Below are positions 15,616-24,760 of a DNA stretch of 64,000 nucleotides, piece after piece. A model generated the notes under the pieces. The model searched no databases and was not told the DNA's origin. It saw nothing but the letters and a program-made list of their open reading frames with translations. The translations under genes and the position numbers were made by a program. This stretch comes from SZAS-18 sp038322235 (lineage in GTDB: Bacteria; Verrucomicrobiota; Verrucomicrobiia; Chthoniobacterales; SZAS-18): positions 186,001 to 250,000 of the forward strand of contig JBBQFQ010000001.1 in assembly GCA_038322235.1 (NCBI GenBank), read 5' to 3'. How positions within the stretch are numbered: position 1 is the stretch's first letter; each line of letters opens with the position of its first letter.

Positions 15616-18087
15616 TCAGATCAGCTCCATCTGGGCCTCTCCCGCCTCTTCGGCGATCCGCCCGGATCCGTCGGATTTCCGGCCCCGACCCTCGGGCTTT
15701 CGGACGACCCGCTGGGGTCCGCTGCCCGCTTCGAGCCGGCCGAGCAGTTCCTTCGCCCGCTCGAGCAGCGGCGCGGGGAGGCCCGCCAGACGCGCCACCT
15801 GGAGGCCGTAGCTCCGGTCGGCCGCGCCCTCGATGATCCGATGCAGGAACACGATCTCGTCGTTCCATTCCCGCACGGCGACGGTGTAGTTTTTGGCCGC
15901 GCGACATTCCCGCACGATCTGGGTCAGCTCGTGGTAATGCGTGGCAAAAAGCGCCAGGGCACGGACTTCGTCGTGCAGCCACTCCGCTACGCTCCAGGCG
16001 ATGCTCAGTCCGTCGAACGTCGACGTGCCGCGGCCGATCTCATCGAGGATCACGAGCGACTGGGGCGTCGCATGATTCAGGATGTTTGCGGTCTCGTTCA
16101 TCTCCACGAGGAAAGTCGACTGCCCGCGGGAGAGATCGTCGCTCGCCCCGATGCGCGTGAAGATGCGGTCCACCACGCCGATCTCTGCATCGGCCGCGGG
16201 AATGAAGCTGCCGGTCTGCGCCAGCAGGACGAGCAGAGCCGCCTGTCGCAGGTAGGTCGACTTTCCCGCCATGTTCGGGCCCGTGATGATGAGCAGGCGC
16301 GCCTCGCCGGCGTCGAGGATGAGATCGTTCGGAACAAACCTGCCGTCGGTCAGGGTCTGATCGAGGACCGGATGCCGGCCATCGCGAATCGCGATGCGGC
16401 CCGGTTCGCGCAGCCGCGGACAAACGTAGCCGTGGGTGCGGGCGACTTCTCCCAGCGAGGCGAGGGCATCCGTCTGTGCGAGGGCGGAGGCCGACTGCTG
16501 CAGGAGCGACGCTTCGGCCACGATCTCGTCGCGCAACCCTACGAAGAGCTCGAACTCGAGCTGACGCGCTCGTTCCTCGGCCCCGAGGATTCGGCCCTCC
16601 ATTTCCTTTAACTCCGGCGTGAAAAAGCGCTCCGCGTTGGCGGTCGTTTGCTTGCGGTGGTAGTCCGCCGGCACGAGGCCGAGGTTCGACTTGGTCACCT
16701 CAAGGTAGTAGCCAAAGACGGAGTTGTACCGGATCTTGAGCGACCTGATTCCGGTCCGCGTGATCTCCTTTTCCTGGAGCGCGGCGACCCAGTCCTTGCC
16801 CTCCCGCGAGGCCGCCCGCAGCTCGTCGAGCGCCGGATGGAAACCATCGCGGATGAAACCGCCCTCCTTGATCGCGGCGCCGGGTTCGTCGGCAATGGCC
16901 GCCGCGAGACGCTGCCGCAACACCGGCAGTTCGTGCATCTGCGCAGCGAGCGCGCCGAGCAGCGGCGCCCGTTCGGTCAGGGGAGAGAGAAGCGCGCGGA
17001 TCGCCGGCACGCGCGTGAGCGACCCGCCGAGCGCGGCGAGGTCGCGCGCATTCCCCGCGCCCTGGCTCAGGCGTCCGACGGCGCGCTCGAGATCGCGGAG
17101 TTCCTTCAACGCGGCCCGGAGTTCGGCCAGCCGGCCGGGATCGTCGATAAAACCGCTGATCGCGGCCTGTCTCGCGCGCAGCGCCTCCACGTCGCGCAGC
17201 GGATAGAGCACCCAGTGGCGGAGCTGACGCGCGCCCATCGGGGTCACGGTGCGATCGATGGCGCTGAGCAGGCTGCGTCCGTCCGGGGAACGCGCCTGGA
17301 CCAGCTCGAGATGGGCCTGCGTCACGGCATCGACCACGAGGAACCCCTCCGTTTGGTAACTCGCCAGACCCGTGACGTGGGCCAGCGGGCGGCGCAATTC
17401 GTGCCGGAGGTAATGAACGATCGCGCCGGCCGCTGAGACGGCGAGCGGCAGGCGCGCGCAGCCGAAGCCATCGAGAGACTGCACTCGGAAAAGCTCGCGC
17501 AACGTCAGGGCGGCGGCATCGAATTCGAAGGCATGGGCATCGTGCGGACGCGTCTCCGCCAGATCCTGAAACGCCATGAGTTGGTCGGCGTCGCCGCTGA
17601 TGAGCAACTCGGCGGGATTCACCCGCGTCAGCTCGTCGAGCAGCGCCGGCGGATCGGCGACCTCGGTCACGCGGAACTGGCCCGTGGTCAGATCGAGATA
17701 GGCGAAACCGATCGACTTCGGTCCCCGAAAAACCGCGGCCAGATAGTGGTTTCGGGAGGCGTCGATGAGGGATCCGTCGGTAACCGTGCCCGCGCTGATG
17801 ATCTTCGAGATCTCGCGCTCGACGAGGACGCCCGGCTTCACCTCGCCCACCTGATCGCAGATTGCCGCGCGCTGGCCTTTCTTCACGAGCCGCGCGAGGT
17901 AGTGCTCCAGCGCGTGCGCGGGCACGCCGCACATGGGGATGCCGTTCCGCTTGGTCAGGGCGACATTGAGCAGCGGCGCGCCTTTCACGGCGTCATCGTG
18001 GAAGAGCTCGAAAAAGTCCCCCAGGCGGAAGAAGACCAGCACGTCCTTCGGCAGCTGGGAACGCAGGCGCTCGTACTGCCGCATCAT
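15616..18087 (-). CDS. mutS: DNA mismatch repair protein MutS
   Basis: From the double ATG at 18087 the product is 823 residues, close to the family norm (about 850). The mismatch-sensing Phe-X-Glu is retained in LGDFFELF (the usual GDFYELF with Tyr replaced by Phe). The C-terminal ATPase has Walker A GPNMAGKST, the ST(F)VEM segment in STFLVEMNETANIL, Walker B LVILDEIGRGTSTFDG and the histidine loop ATHYHEL. The frame continues upstream to 18282, overlapping the pta gene, but that part is arginine-rich and non-conserved. The gene is convergent with dxs. The last 40 residues are a charged linker. MutL is not in the window. Confidence 0.95.
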   Translation of the reverse strand: MMRQYERLRSQLPKDVLVFFRLGDFFELFHDDAVKGAPLLNVALTKRNGIPMCGVPAHALEHYLARLVKKGQRAAICDQVGEVKPGVLVEREISKIISAGTVTDGSLIDASRNHYLAAVFRGPKSIGFAYLDLTTGQFRVTEVADPPALLDELTRVNPAELLISGDADQLMAFQDLAETRPHDAHAFEFDAAALTLRELFRVQSLDGFGCARLPLAVSAAGAIVHYLRHELRRPLAHVTGLASYQTEGFLVVDAVTQAHLELVQARSPDGRSLLSAIDRTVTPMGARQLRHWVLYPLRDVEALRARQAAISGFIDDPGRLAELRAALKELRDLERAVGRLSQGAGNARDLAALGGSLTRVPAIRALLSPLTERAPLLGALAAQMHELPVLRQRLAAAIADEPGAAIKEGGFIRDGFHPALDELRAASREGKDWVAALQEKEITRTGIRSLKIRYNSVFGYYLEVTKSNLGLVPADYHRKQTTANAERFFTPELKEMEGRILGAEERARQLEFELFVGLRDEIVAEASLLQQSASALAQTDALASLGEVARTHGYVCPRLREPGRIAIRDGRHPVLDQTLTDGRFVPNDLILDAGEARLLIITGPNMAGKSTYLRQAALLVLLAQTGSFIPAADAEIGVVDRIFTRIGASDDLSRGQSTFLVEMNETANILNHATPQSLVILDEIGRGTSTFDGLSIAWSVAEWLHDEVRALALFATHYHELTQIVRECRAAKNYTVAVREWNDEIVFLHRIIEGAADRSYGLQVARLAGLPAPLLERAKELLGRLEAGSGPQRVVRKPEGRGRKSDGSGRIAEEAGEAQMELI

Positions 18088-18217
18088 CGGCGTCGTCGCG
18101 ATCGGGACACCCGCGGGCTCCGGTGTGTCCTGCACCGTTTCACCGTCTGCGTTCGCGTTCGCGTCGTTCAAAGCGCGCGCAGCGTAGCGAAGGGCCGCGG
18201 ATGCGTCCAATTCTTCA

Positions 18218-19147
18218 CTAGCTCTCCTCGCGCAGCGTCGAGGCGCAGGCCACCGCGGTGGAGAGCAACCGCGTGCGGGCATCGTCCGCGCGGCTGGTCA
18301 GCACGACCGGCACGCGTGCGCCCAATACCACGCCCGCGGCCGTCGCACCCGCGAGATACTGCAGCTGCTTGAAGAGGGCGTTGCCGGTCTCCAGGTTCGG
18401 GACGAGCAGGATATCCGGCTCCCCGGCCACCAGCGAGATGACGCCCTTGATCCGCGCCGCTTCGGCCGAGATCGCGTTGTCGAACGCGAGGGGTCCGTCG
18501 AGGATGGCTCCCGTGATTTGACCGCGATCCCCCATCTTGCAGAGCGCCGCCGCATCCAGCGTGGACGGGATGTCGGGATTGACGGTCTCGACCGCGGAAA
18601 GGATCGCGACCTTCGGTCGCACCACCCCGAGCGCGTGCGCGAAATCGATGCAGTTCTGGGCAATGTCCCGCTTGGTCTTGAGGTCGGGGAAAATGTTTAC
18701 CGCCGCGTCGGTGATGTGGAGCAGCCGCGGGTAGGTCGGTACATCCATGACGAACGAATGGGAAAACCGTCGACCGATACGGAGGCCCGCCTCGCGCGAG
18801 ACGAGCACGCTCATGAGGTCGTCGGTATGCAGGCTGCCCTTCATGAGGAGCGCCACGGCTCCGCTGCGCGCGAGTTCCGCGGCCTTGGCCGCAGATTCCG
18901 CGGCGCTCCCGGCGGAGATGATCTCCCAGCTCCCGAGCTCGATTCCGTGCTGACCCGCGAGCGATCGGATCGTGACTTCGGGCCCGACAAAGACCGGGGT
19001 GATCAGACCGGCGCGAGCCGCTTCGCAGGCGCCCTCGAGAGCGGCGGGCGAGCAGGGATAGATCACGGCGGTCCGCACCGGCCCCGCGCCACGGCAGCGG
19101 GCGACGAGGGGTTCGTATTTTCCAGCCTGAAGGGGGGCAGCATTCAC
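18218..19147 (-). CDS. pta: Phosphate acetyltransferase (Pta/Ptb family), sulfonate island
   Basis: The 309-residue protein is a short PTA_PTB-type acyltransferase (VFVGPEVTIRSL, AVALLMKGSLHTDDL, LLHITDAAVNIFPDL, DIAQNCIDFAHALG, GQITGAILDGPLAFDNAIS), of the length of phosphate butyryltransferases rather than of the long Pta. It transfers an acyl group between acyl phosphate and CoA. Beside xsc, which releases acetyl phosphate, the expected reaction is acetyl phosphate to acetyl-CoA. It starts with a GTG overlapping the stop of the upstream IclR-type gene (GTGA, translational coupling). A butyryltransferase role is possible from sequence alone; context favours acetyl. Confidence 0.82.
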   Translation of the reverse strand: MNAAPLQAGKYEPLVARCRGAGPVRTAVIYPCSPAALEGACEAARAGLITPVFVGPEVTIRSLAGQHGIELGSWEIISAGSAAESAAKAAELARSGAVALLMKGSLHTDDLMSVLVSREAGLRIGRRFSHSFVMDVPTYPRLLHITDAAVNIFPDLKTKRDIAQNCIDFAHALGVVRPKVAILSAVETVNPDIPSTLDAAALCKMGDRGQITGAILDGPLAFDNAISAEAARIKGVISLVAGEPDILLVPNLETGNALFKQLQYLAGATAAGVVLGARVPVVLTSRADDARTRLLSTAVACASTLREES

Positions 19148-20061
19148 GGGCGTTTGGGTTTTCGAGGGATCTTCCGGGCGCGCTCGGGCGACTCGACCTT
19201 GAAGGTACCGGCGAGCGCCGTCGCCGCGGCTCGCAGTTTTCCGAGGTGGGCGAGGCTTTGCTCGTGGGTCATGCGCGCCAGCGGCGCCTGCAACGCGAGC
19301 GTTGCGAGCATCTCGCCGTCGCGATCGAGCACGGGGACCGCCAGGCAGACGATCCCAACGAGCAATTCCTCGCGATCGGCGCTCCATCCCTGGCGCCGGA
19401 TCTGCAACAGTTCTTGCTCGATGGCGTCCCGATCCGTGAGCGTGTGAGGAGTGTGACGTTCGAGCGGTCCGGCGCCGAGCAGCCTCTCCCATCTCGAGCG
19501 CGGCAGCCGGCTGAGGAAGAGCTTTCCACCCGACGTACAGTGCAAGGGAACGCGTGAGCCCGGCGCGAGGTTGAGGCGGAGCGCGGACGAAGTCTCCACG
19601 CGGTCGAGGTAGATCAGCTCGCGGCCGTCGAGCATGGCCACGTTGCAGGTCTCGCCGATGTCCGCGACGAGCCGCTGCAGGATCGCGTGCCGCTCGGCCC
19701 GGTAGCGGGCATTGCGAAGAACGCTCCAGGCGAGGGCGTTGAACCGATGACCGACCGCGTACCGCTTCGCGCCTGGTTCCCGAACGAGCATCCGCGATTC
19801 CTCCAGCAGCCGGAGAATGCGGAAGGCGGTCGGCTTGGAAAGTTTCGTGGTGCGCGCCACGTCGTCGAGCGTGAGCGGCTCTTCGCCCCCCGCAATCGCT
19901 TCGAGGACGAGGAGCGCCCGTAACGTCGCGGATCCGGCGGGCCCTTCGGGCGGTTCCGACTCGCGAGCCGCCGGTGGGGCGGGGGAACGGGCGGGCGCAC
20001 GGCGGGGCATGACGGGAACATGCATTGCCGCACCGGAATTTTCAGCAGCACGTTTCGGCAT
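19144..20061 (-). CDS. IclR-family regulator, likely controls sulfonate genes
   Basis: The 305-residue protein has an N-terminal winged helix (about residues 45-105, LTLDDVARTTKLSKPTAFRILRLL) and the C-terminal effector-binding domain of the IclR family (ETCNVAMLDGRELIYLDRVE, LHCTSGGKLFLSRLP, IVCLAVPVLDRDGEMLATLAL). It is coupled to pta and divergent from xsc, the layout of sulfonate regulators. The leader before its ATG contains a motif shared with the 27.7-kb divergent promoter region. The start is chosen at MPKRAAENSG (20061); MHVPVMPRR (20025) or MPRRAP (20010) are alternatives that would trim a non-conserved basic tail. The inducer is probably sulfoacetaldehyde, isethionate or sulfoacetate (inference). 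Confidence 0.85.
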   Translation of the reverse strand: MPKRAAENSGAAMHVPVMPRRAPARSPAPPAARESEPPEGPAGSATLRALLVLEAIAGGEEPLTLDDVARTTKLSKPTAFRILRLLEESRMLVREPGAKRYAVGHRFNALAWSVLRNARYRAERHAILQRLVADIGETCNVAMLDGRELIYLDRVETSSALRLNLAPGSRVPLHCTSGGKLFLSRLPRSRWERLLGAGPLERHTPHTLTDRDAIEQELLQIRRQGWSADREELLVGIVCLAVPVLDRDGEMLATLALQAPLARMTHEQSLAHLGKLRAAATALAGTFKVESPERARKIPRKPKRP

Positions 20062-20070
20062 GGCGTTGAA

Positions 20071-20122
20071 TTGCGCAAAACATTGTAAAATGAAATAACT
20101 CTTTGCATTTTTAGTCATTTTC
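20071..20122. promoter_or_regulatory. Putative IclR operator, iclR-xsc intergenic region
   Basis: An AT-rich island in GC-rich DNA. On the minus strand 20106-20071 reads GCAAAGAGTTATTTCATTTT followed by ACAATGTTTTGC, which aligns with CGAAAGAGATCATTTCATTTT-GTGTTGCTTTGC at 27715-27748. The arms AAAATGA and TCATTTT form a 7-bp inverted repeat around AAAGAG. It lies just upstream of the iclR start and about 100 bp upstream of xsc, so one site could serve autoregulation and the divergent operon. Confidence 0.55.
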
Positions 20123-20215
20123 TCTTGCCACGTCCGCGATTTTCCGAAATAACCGTTCCAGTTCGTGCGCCACCCCGGGCGCCAAAGGCCGATCCCACAT
20201 CCGCGTCCCCCCTCC

Positions 20216-21946
20216 ATGAATCCGCAAAAAGTCCGCATGTCCGCCAGCGAAGCCTTCGTCGAAACCCTCGTCGCCCAGGGGGTGAAGGAAGTCTTCGGCA
20301 TCGTCGGCTCCGCTTACATGGATGCACTCGATCTCTTCCCGCTCGCCGGCATCCGCTTCATCTCCGTCGCGCACGAACAGGCGGCCGCGCATGCCGCCGA
20401 CGGCTTCGCGAGGGCCACCGGGCGCCACGGCGTTTGCATCGCCCAGAACGGACCGGGCATCACCAATTTCGTCACGGCGATCGCGGCCGCCTACTGGGCC
20501 CATTCCCCGGTGGTGATGGTGACGCCGGAGTCGGGCAGCCTCACGATGGGTCATGGCGGCTTCCAGGAGACGGACCAGATGCCGATCTTTTCGAAAATCA
20601 CGAAATATCAGGTCCACATAAATCATCCCGCTCGCATGGCGGAGCTCACGCACCGTGCCTTCACGCTCGCGATGGCCGAACGTGGTCCGGCGCAGATCAA
20701 CATCCCGCGCGACTATTTCTACGGCGAGATCGACGCGACGATCATGCCCCCGCTCACGATCGAACGGAGCGCGGGCGGACCCACCTCGCTGGATGCCGCG
20801 GCGCGGGCGCTCGCCGGGGCCAGGAACCCCGTAATCCTGGCGGGAGGCGGCGTTATCTTCTCGGGTGCGGTTGAGGAGTGCAAAGCCCTCGCCGAGTACC
20901 TTTCCGCGCCCGTCGTGAGCAGCTACCTGCATAACGACTCGTTCCCGGCGAGCCACTATCTCGCCTGCGGGCCGCTGGGCTATCAGGGCTCGAAGGCGGC
21001 GATGAAATTGATCGCGAAGGCGGATGTGGTCCTGGCGCTCGGCTCGCGCCTCGGGCCGTTCGGCACCCTCCCGCAGCACGGGATCGACTACTGGCCGAAG
21101 GATGCCCAGATCATCCAGGTCGATGCCGACCATCGCATGCTTGGCCTCGTCCGCCCGGCGTCCGTCGCGGTCTGCGGCGACGCCCGCCTCGCAGCGGGGG
21201 AGATTCTTCGCCGGGTCCAGGCGCTGAAGCCGAACCTCGCGCGCAACGAAGGCCGCATCGCCGAGATCCAAGCTGAGAAAGAGGCCTGGAAGCAGGAGCT
21301 CGCGAATTGGCCCTCACCGAACGAGGAAGGGAAGATCGGCCCCCGCCGCGCTCTCGCCCAGCTCGCGAAAGCAATGCCGAAGAATGCGATGGTCTCGACA
21401 GACATCGGAAACGTCTGCTCGGTTTCGAACAGCTATCTCCAGTTCGAGGAACCCGGTCTCTTCATGGCCGCGATGAGCTTCGGTAATTGCGGCTATGCGT
21501 TCCCGACGGCGATGGGCGCCAAGGTCGGACGGCCCGATCGCCCTGCCATTGCCTACGTGGGCGACGGCGCCTGGGGCATGGCCCTCGCCGAGGTGATGAC
21601 GTGCGTGCGGGAGAAGATTCCCGTCGTCGGCGTCGTCTTCAACAACCAGCAATGGGGAGCGGAGAAGAAGAACCAGGTCGACTATTTCGGTGATCGCTTC
21701 GTCGGCTCGAATCTCACCAATCCCGATTTCGCGGAAGTCGCAAAGGCGATGGGCGGAAAGGGCATTACCGTCTCGCACGAGGACGAGGTGGCCGACGCGC
21801 TGAGCGAGGCGATTAAATCGAACGAGTGCACGATCGTGAACATCAATCTCACCCGCGAGCTTGGCGATCCGTTCCGCCGGGACGCTTTCAAGCAGCCAAA
21901 GCGCTTGCTCGACAAATACAAGGCGCACAGTGCCCCCGGCGTCTGA
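20216..21946 (+). CDS. xsc: Sulfoacetaldehyde acetyltransferase
   Basis: The 576-residue thiamine-diphosphate enzyme converts sulfoacetaldehyde and phosphate to sulfite and acetyl phosphate, the desulfonation step of taurine, isethionate and sulfoacetate catabolism. Diagnostic is the N-terminal SASEAFVETL..GVKEVFGIVGSAYMDALDLFP, distinctive for Xsc versus acetolactate synthase; the TPP glutamate is in ISVAHEQAAAHAADG, and the cofactor motif runs from GDGAWGMAL (about 448) to FNNQQWGAEKKNQVDYFG (about 475). Length fits the family (about 580-600). It begins the plus-strand operon xsc-MFS-sauS-sauT and faces iclR-pta across a 154-bp region with a putative operator. An ATG at 20237 (MSASEAF) is the alternative start. 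Confidence 0.95.
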   Translation: MNPQKVRMSASEAFVETLVAQGVKEVFGIVGSAYMDALDLFPLAGIRFISVAHEQAAAHAADGFARATGRHGVCIAQNGPGITNFVTAIAAAYWAHSPVVMVTPESGSLTMGHGGFQETDQMPIFSKITKYQVHINHPARMAELTHRAFTLAMAERGPAQINIPRDYFYGEIDATIMPPLTIERSAGGPTSLDAAARALAGARNPVILAGGGVIFSGAVEECKALAEYLSAPVVSSYLHNDSFPASHYLACGPLGYQGSKAAMKLIAKADVVLALGSRLGPFGTLPQHGIDYWPKDAQIIQVDADHRMLGLVRPASVAVCGDARLAAGEILRRVQALKPNLARNEGRIAEIQAEKEAWKQELANWPSPNEEGKIGPRRALAQLAKAMPKNAMVSTDIGNVCSVSNSYLQFEEPGLFMAAMSFGNCGYAFPTAMGAKVGRPDRPAIAYVGDGAWGMALAEVMTCVREKIPVVGVVFNNQQWGAEKKNQVDYFGDRFVGSNLTNPDFAEVAKAMGGKGITVSHEDEVADALSEAIKSNECTIVNINLTRELGDPFRRDAFKQPKRLLDKYKAHSAPGV

Positions 21947-22057
21947 CGCCCGTAAACTTCCCGCGGCGTCCGGCCTCAGCGGTCGCCGTCCTCCTTCAGG
22001 CCAAACCCCCAGAAACCACCTCTCCCGAGCGGCCGGACCGCGCGTGATTCTCCCCCC

Positions 22058-23341
22058 ATGAATCGCCTTCTCAGATATCGCTACGGTGTCATCGGCATCC
22101 TCTGTGTGATGTACTTCATCACCTACGTGGACCGCGTGAATATTGCAGTCGCCGGCCCGCTCATCGCGAAAGAGCTCGGCCTCAGCAAAACGGAGCTCGG
22201 GTTCGTCTTCTCGGTCTTCGCCTATCCCTACGCCGCCATGCAGATCTTGGGCGGCTGGTTCTCGGACAAATACGGGCCGAGGTTTACGCTCACCCTCCTC
22301 GGCATCATCTGGTCCGTGGCGACGATCTGGACCGGCTTTTGCGGCGGACTCGCCACCCTCATCGCGTCGCGCGTGCTGCTCGGCATCGGTGAAGGCGGAG
22401 CGTTTCCCACCGCGACCAGGGCGTTTACGTGGTGGTTGCCAAAGGGCGAACGGGGCTTCGCCCAGGGCATCACGCACAGCTTCGCCCGGCTCGGGGGCGC
22501 CGTGACGCCGCCCATCGTCCTCTGGCTCGTCCAGGCGAGGGATTGGCGCTTCTCATTTATCGCGTTGGGGGTAGTGAGTCTGCTTTGGGTCGTCTGGTGG
22601 CATTTCTGGTTCCGCGATTCGCCCCTCGAAAAGAAGGGCGTGACCGAGAAGGAAAAGGAGGAGATTGGCTCCGTCATCCTCGCTCATTCTACGACTAAGG
22701 CGCCGCCCACCCCGTGGGCCGAGATGATCAAGCGCATGTGGCTCGTGACGTTTGTCGACTTCTGCTACGGCTGGTCGCTCTGGGTCTTCCTCACCTGGCT
22801 GCCGTCGTTTTTCTCGGATACCTTCAAGGTCGATCTCAAGAAAATGGTGCTGTTCACCACTCTCACGCTGATGGCCGGATTCGTTGGGGACACGCTCGGG
22901 GGGGTGATTTCCGACTATATCTACAAGCGCACCGGAAACCTCCGGCTCGCCCGCTTAAGCCTGCTGATCCTTGGACTCGGTGGAGCCGTCTGTTTCATGA
23001 TCCCGACAGCCTATGCGACCGAAGTGACGTCCGCGGTCTGGCTGCTCTCCGGAACATTCTTCATGATCGAACTGACGAACGCGGTCCTTTGGAGCCTGCC
23101 GATTGATATTGCCGGTCGCTACGGCGGGACCGCCGCCGGCATGATGAACACCGGGTTCGGCGTTGCCGGGATGATCGCGCCCGTGGCGTTCGGCTATCTG
23201 ATCGATACCACCAAGACCTATAAGGTGCCGTTCCTCCTCTCTGCGGCGCTTCTCGCGGTTGGTGCCCTCGCGGCTTTCTTCATCGATCCGAACCGGCAGG
23301 TCGCCGATCCGGCCGGTGACGCGCTGGCGGCAGCAAAGTAA
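22058..23341 (+). CDS. MFS transporter, SauU-like (candidate sulfoacetate importer)
   Basis: The 427-residue protein has 12 predicted membrane helices and major facilitator signatures (GGWFSDKYGPRFTLTLLG between helices 2 and 3; RVLLGIGEGGAFPTATRAF in helix 4-5). The opening YVDRVNIAVAGPLIAKELGLS is typical of the anion:cation symporter family that imports organic acids. Placed 111 bp after xsc and 8 bp before sauS, it matches the position and family of SauU, the sulfoacetate uptake transporter of Cupriavidus necator. The substrate is inferred from context only. Confidence 0.85.
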   Translation: MNRLLRYRYGVIGILCVMYFITYVDRVNIAVAGPLIAKELGLSKTELGFVFSVFAYPYAAMQILGGWFSDKYGPRFTLTLLGIIWSVATIWTGFCGGLATLIASRVLLGIGEGGAFPTATRAFTWWLPKGERGFAQGITHSFARLGGAVTPPIVLWLVQARDWRFSFIALGVVSLLWVVWWHFWFRDSPLEKKGVTEKEKEEIGSVILAHSTTKAPPTPWAEMIKRMWLVTFVDFCYGWSLWVFLTWLPSFFSDTFKVDLKKMVLFTTLTLMAGFVGDTLGGVISDYIYKRTGNLRLARLSLLILGLGGAVCFMIPTAYATEVTSAVWLLSGTFFMIELTNAVLWSLPIDIAGRYGGTAAGMMNTGFGVAGMIAPVAFGYLIDTTKTYKVPFLLSAALLAVGALAAFFIDPNRQVADPAGDALAAAK

Positions 23342-23349
23342 CTTCTTTC

Positions 23350-24753
23350 ATGGAAACCCCGGCTGTTGGGACCATCCGCGAACTCGTCGAACGCGCCCGC
23401 GTCGCGCAGCGGGCTTACGAAATGTTCGATCAGGTACGCGTCGACGCATGTGTGACCGCGGCCGGCTGGGCGATCTGCGAGCCGGGCCGGAATCAGGAGC
23501 TGGCGGAGATGGCGGTGCGAGATACCGGGCTCGGGAACGTCGCCGACAAGCTCACGAAGAACCGTCGAAAAACGATGGGGCTTCTCCGCGATCTTCGCGG
23601 GGTGAAGACGGTCGGCGTCATCCGCGAGATCGCGGCCGACGGGATCATCGAGATCGCGCGCCCGGTCGGCGTGGTGGCCGCCGTCACGCCCTCCACCAAT
23701 CCGGGGGCGACGCCGGCCAACAAGATCATCAACGCGCTCAAGGGGCGGAACGCGGTGATCGTCTCGCCCTCGCCGAAGGGCTTTACGACCTGTGCGCGCT
23801 TGCTGGAGTTCATGCACGCGGAACTCGCCCGGGTCGGTGCGCCCGCGAATCTCGTTCAGATGTTGCCCGCGCCGGTGACGAAGGAGTCGAGCGCGGAATT
23901 GCTTCGTCAGGCGGACCTCATCGTTTGCACCGGATCCCAGGCGAACGTGAGGGCCGCGGCCCAGAGCGGGACGCCCGCCTTCGGGGTGGGCGCAGGCAAC
24001 GTGGTCTCGATCGTCGATGAATCCGCCGATCTCGCGCAGGCGGCGGAGCTGATCCGGAAATCGAAGACCTTCGACAACGCGACGAGCTGTTCCTCGGAGA
24101 ATTCGGTCATCATCCTCGAGGCCATCTACGCGGACGTCCTCGCCGCGCTCACCCGCGAGGGCGGCGTCTTGCTGGATGCCGCGGAGAAGGCGAAACTCGG
24201 CGCCGTCATGTTCCCCAACGGCAAGCTTGGCTCAAGCACCACCGCACAGACCGCCGGCCGCGTCGCGGAAATTGCGGGCCTCTCCCGTCTGGCTGGCCTG
24301 CGCCCCACCATGCTGCTGGTCGAGGAAACCGGCGCGGGGCCCGGGCATCCATTTTCGGGCGAAAAACTTTGTCCCGTTCTGACGGTGTACCGAGCCCGTG
24401 ACTTCGACCATGCCGTCGAACTGACCCACGCGATTTACGCGTATCAGGGCGCCGGTCACTCGGTGAGCATTCACTCGGGCGATCAAGCGCACATCCTGCG
24501 CCTCGGACTGGAGCTGCCCGTTTGTCGCGTGATCGTCAATCAGGCGCATTGCTACGCGACGGGCGGCAGTTTCGATAATGGCCTACCCTTCTCGCTTTCG
24601 ATGGGTTGCGGCACGTGGGGGCGGAATAACTTCTCCGACAACCTCAACTACCGGCATTACTTGAACATCACGCGCATCTCGCGGCCGATTCCACCGCGCG
24701 ACGTGACCGAGGAGGAACTCTTCGGTTCCTATCGGCACGCGCACGGACTTTGA
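23350..24753 (+). CDS. sauS: CoA-acylating sulfoacetaldehyde dehydrogenase
   Basis: The 467-residue protein belongs to the acylating aldehyde dehydrogenases (EutE/AdhE-type). It has the cofactor-binding PVGVVAAVTPSTNPGATPANKI (residues 105-126), GSQANVRAA, FGVGAGNV and the catalytic cysteine C247 in FDNATSCSSENSVI. In this context it should reduce sulfoacetyl-CoA to sulfoacetaldehyde with NADPH, or run the reverse. It lies between the SauU-like transporter and an AMP-forming CoA ligase and shares the operon with xsc, matching the sau gene set of Cupriavidus. A generic acetaldehyde dehydrogenase is the alternative; the neighbours argue against it. Confidence 0.88.
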   Translation: METPAVGTIRELVERARVAQRAYEMFDQVRVDACVTAAGWAICEPGRNQELAEMAVRDTGLGNVADKLTKNRRKTMGLLRDLRGVKTVGVIREIAADGIIEIARPVGVVAAVTPSTNPGATPANKIINALKGRNAVIVSPSPKGFTTCARLLEFMHAELARVGAPANLVQMLPAPVTKESSAELLRQADLIVCTGSQANVRAAAQSGTPAFGVGAGNVVSIVDESADLAQAAELIRKSKTFDNATSCSSENSVIILEAIYADVLAALTREGGVLLDAAEKAKLGAVMFPNGKLGSSTTAQTAGRVAEIAGLSRLAGLRPTMLLVEETGAGPGHPFSGEKLCPVLTVYRARDFDHAVELTHAIYAYQGAGHSVSIHSGDQAHILRLGLELPVCRVIVNQAHCYATGGSFDNGLPFSLSMGCGTWGRNNFSDNLNYRHYLNITRISRPIPPRDVTEEELFGSYRHAHGL

Positions 24754-24760
24754 TCTGGCG

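Noticed and set aside
13394..15982. 862-residue minus-strand ORF opposite dxs
   Set aside because: Shadow of dxs; the plus-strand frame has full Dxs motifs and a terminator.
20216..21946. Reading xsc as acetolactate synthase (ilvB)
   Set aside because: The N-terminal FGIVGSAYMDALDLFP segment is specific to Xsc, and pta plus sauS/sauT neighbours fit sulfonate catabolism; no ilvH/ilvC is near.
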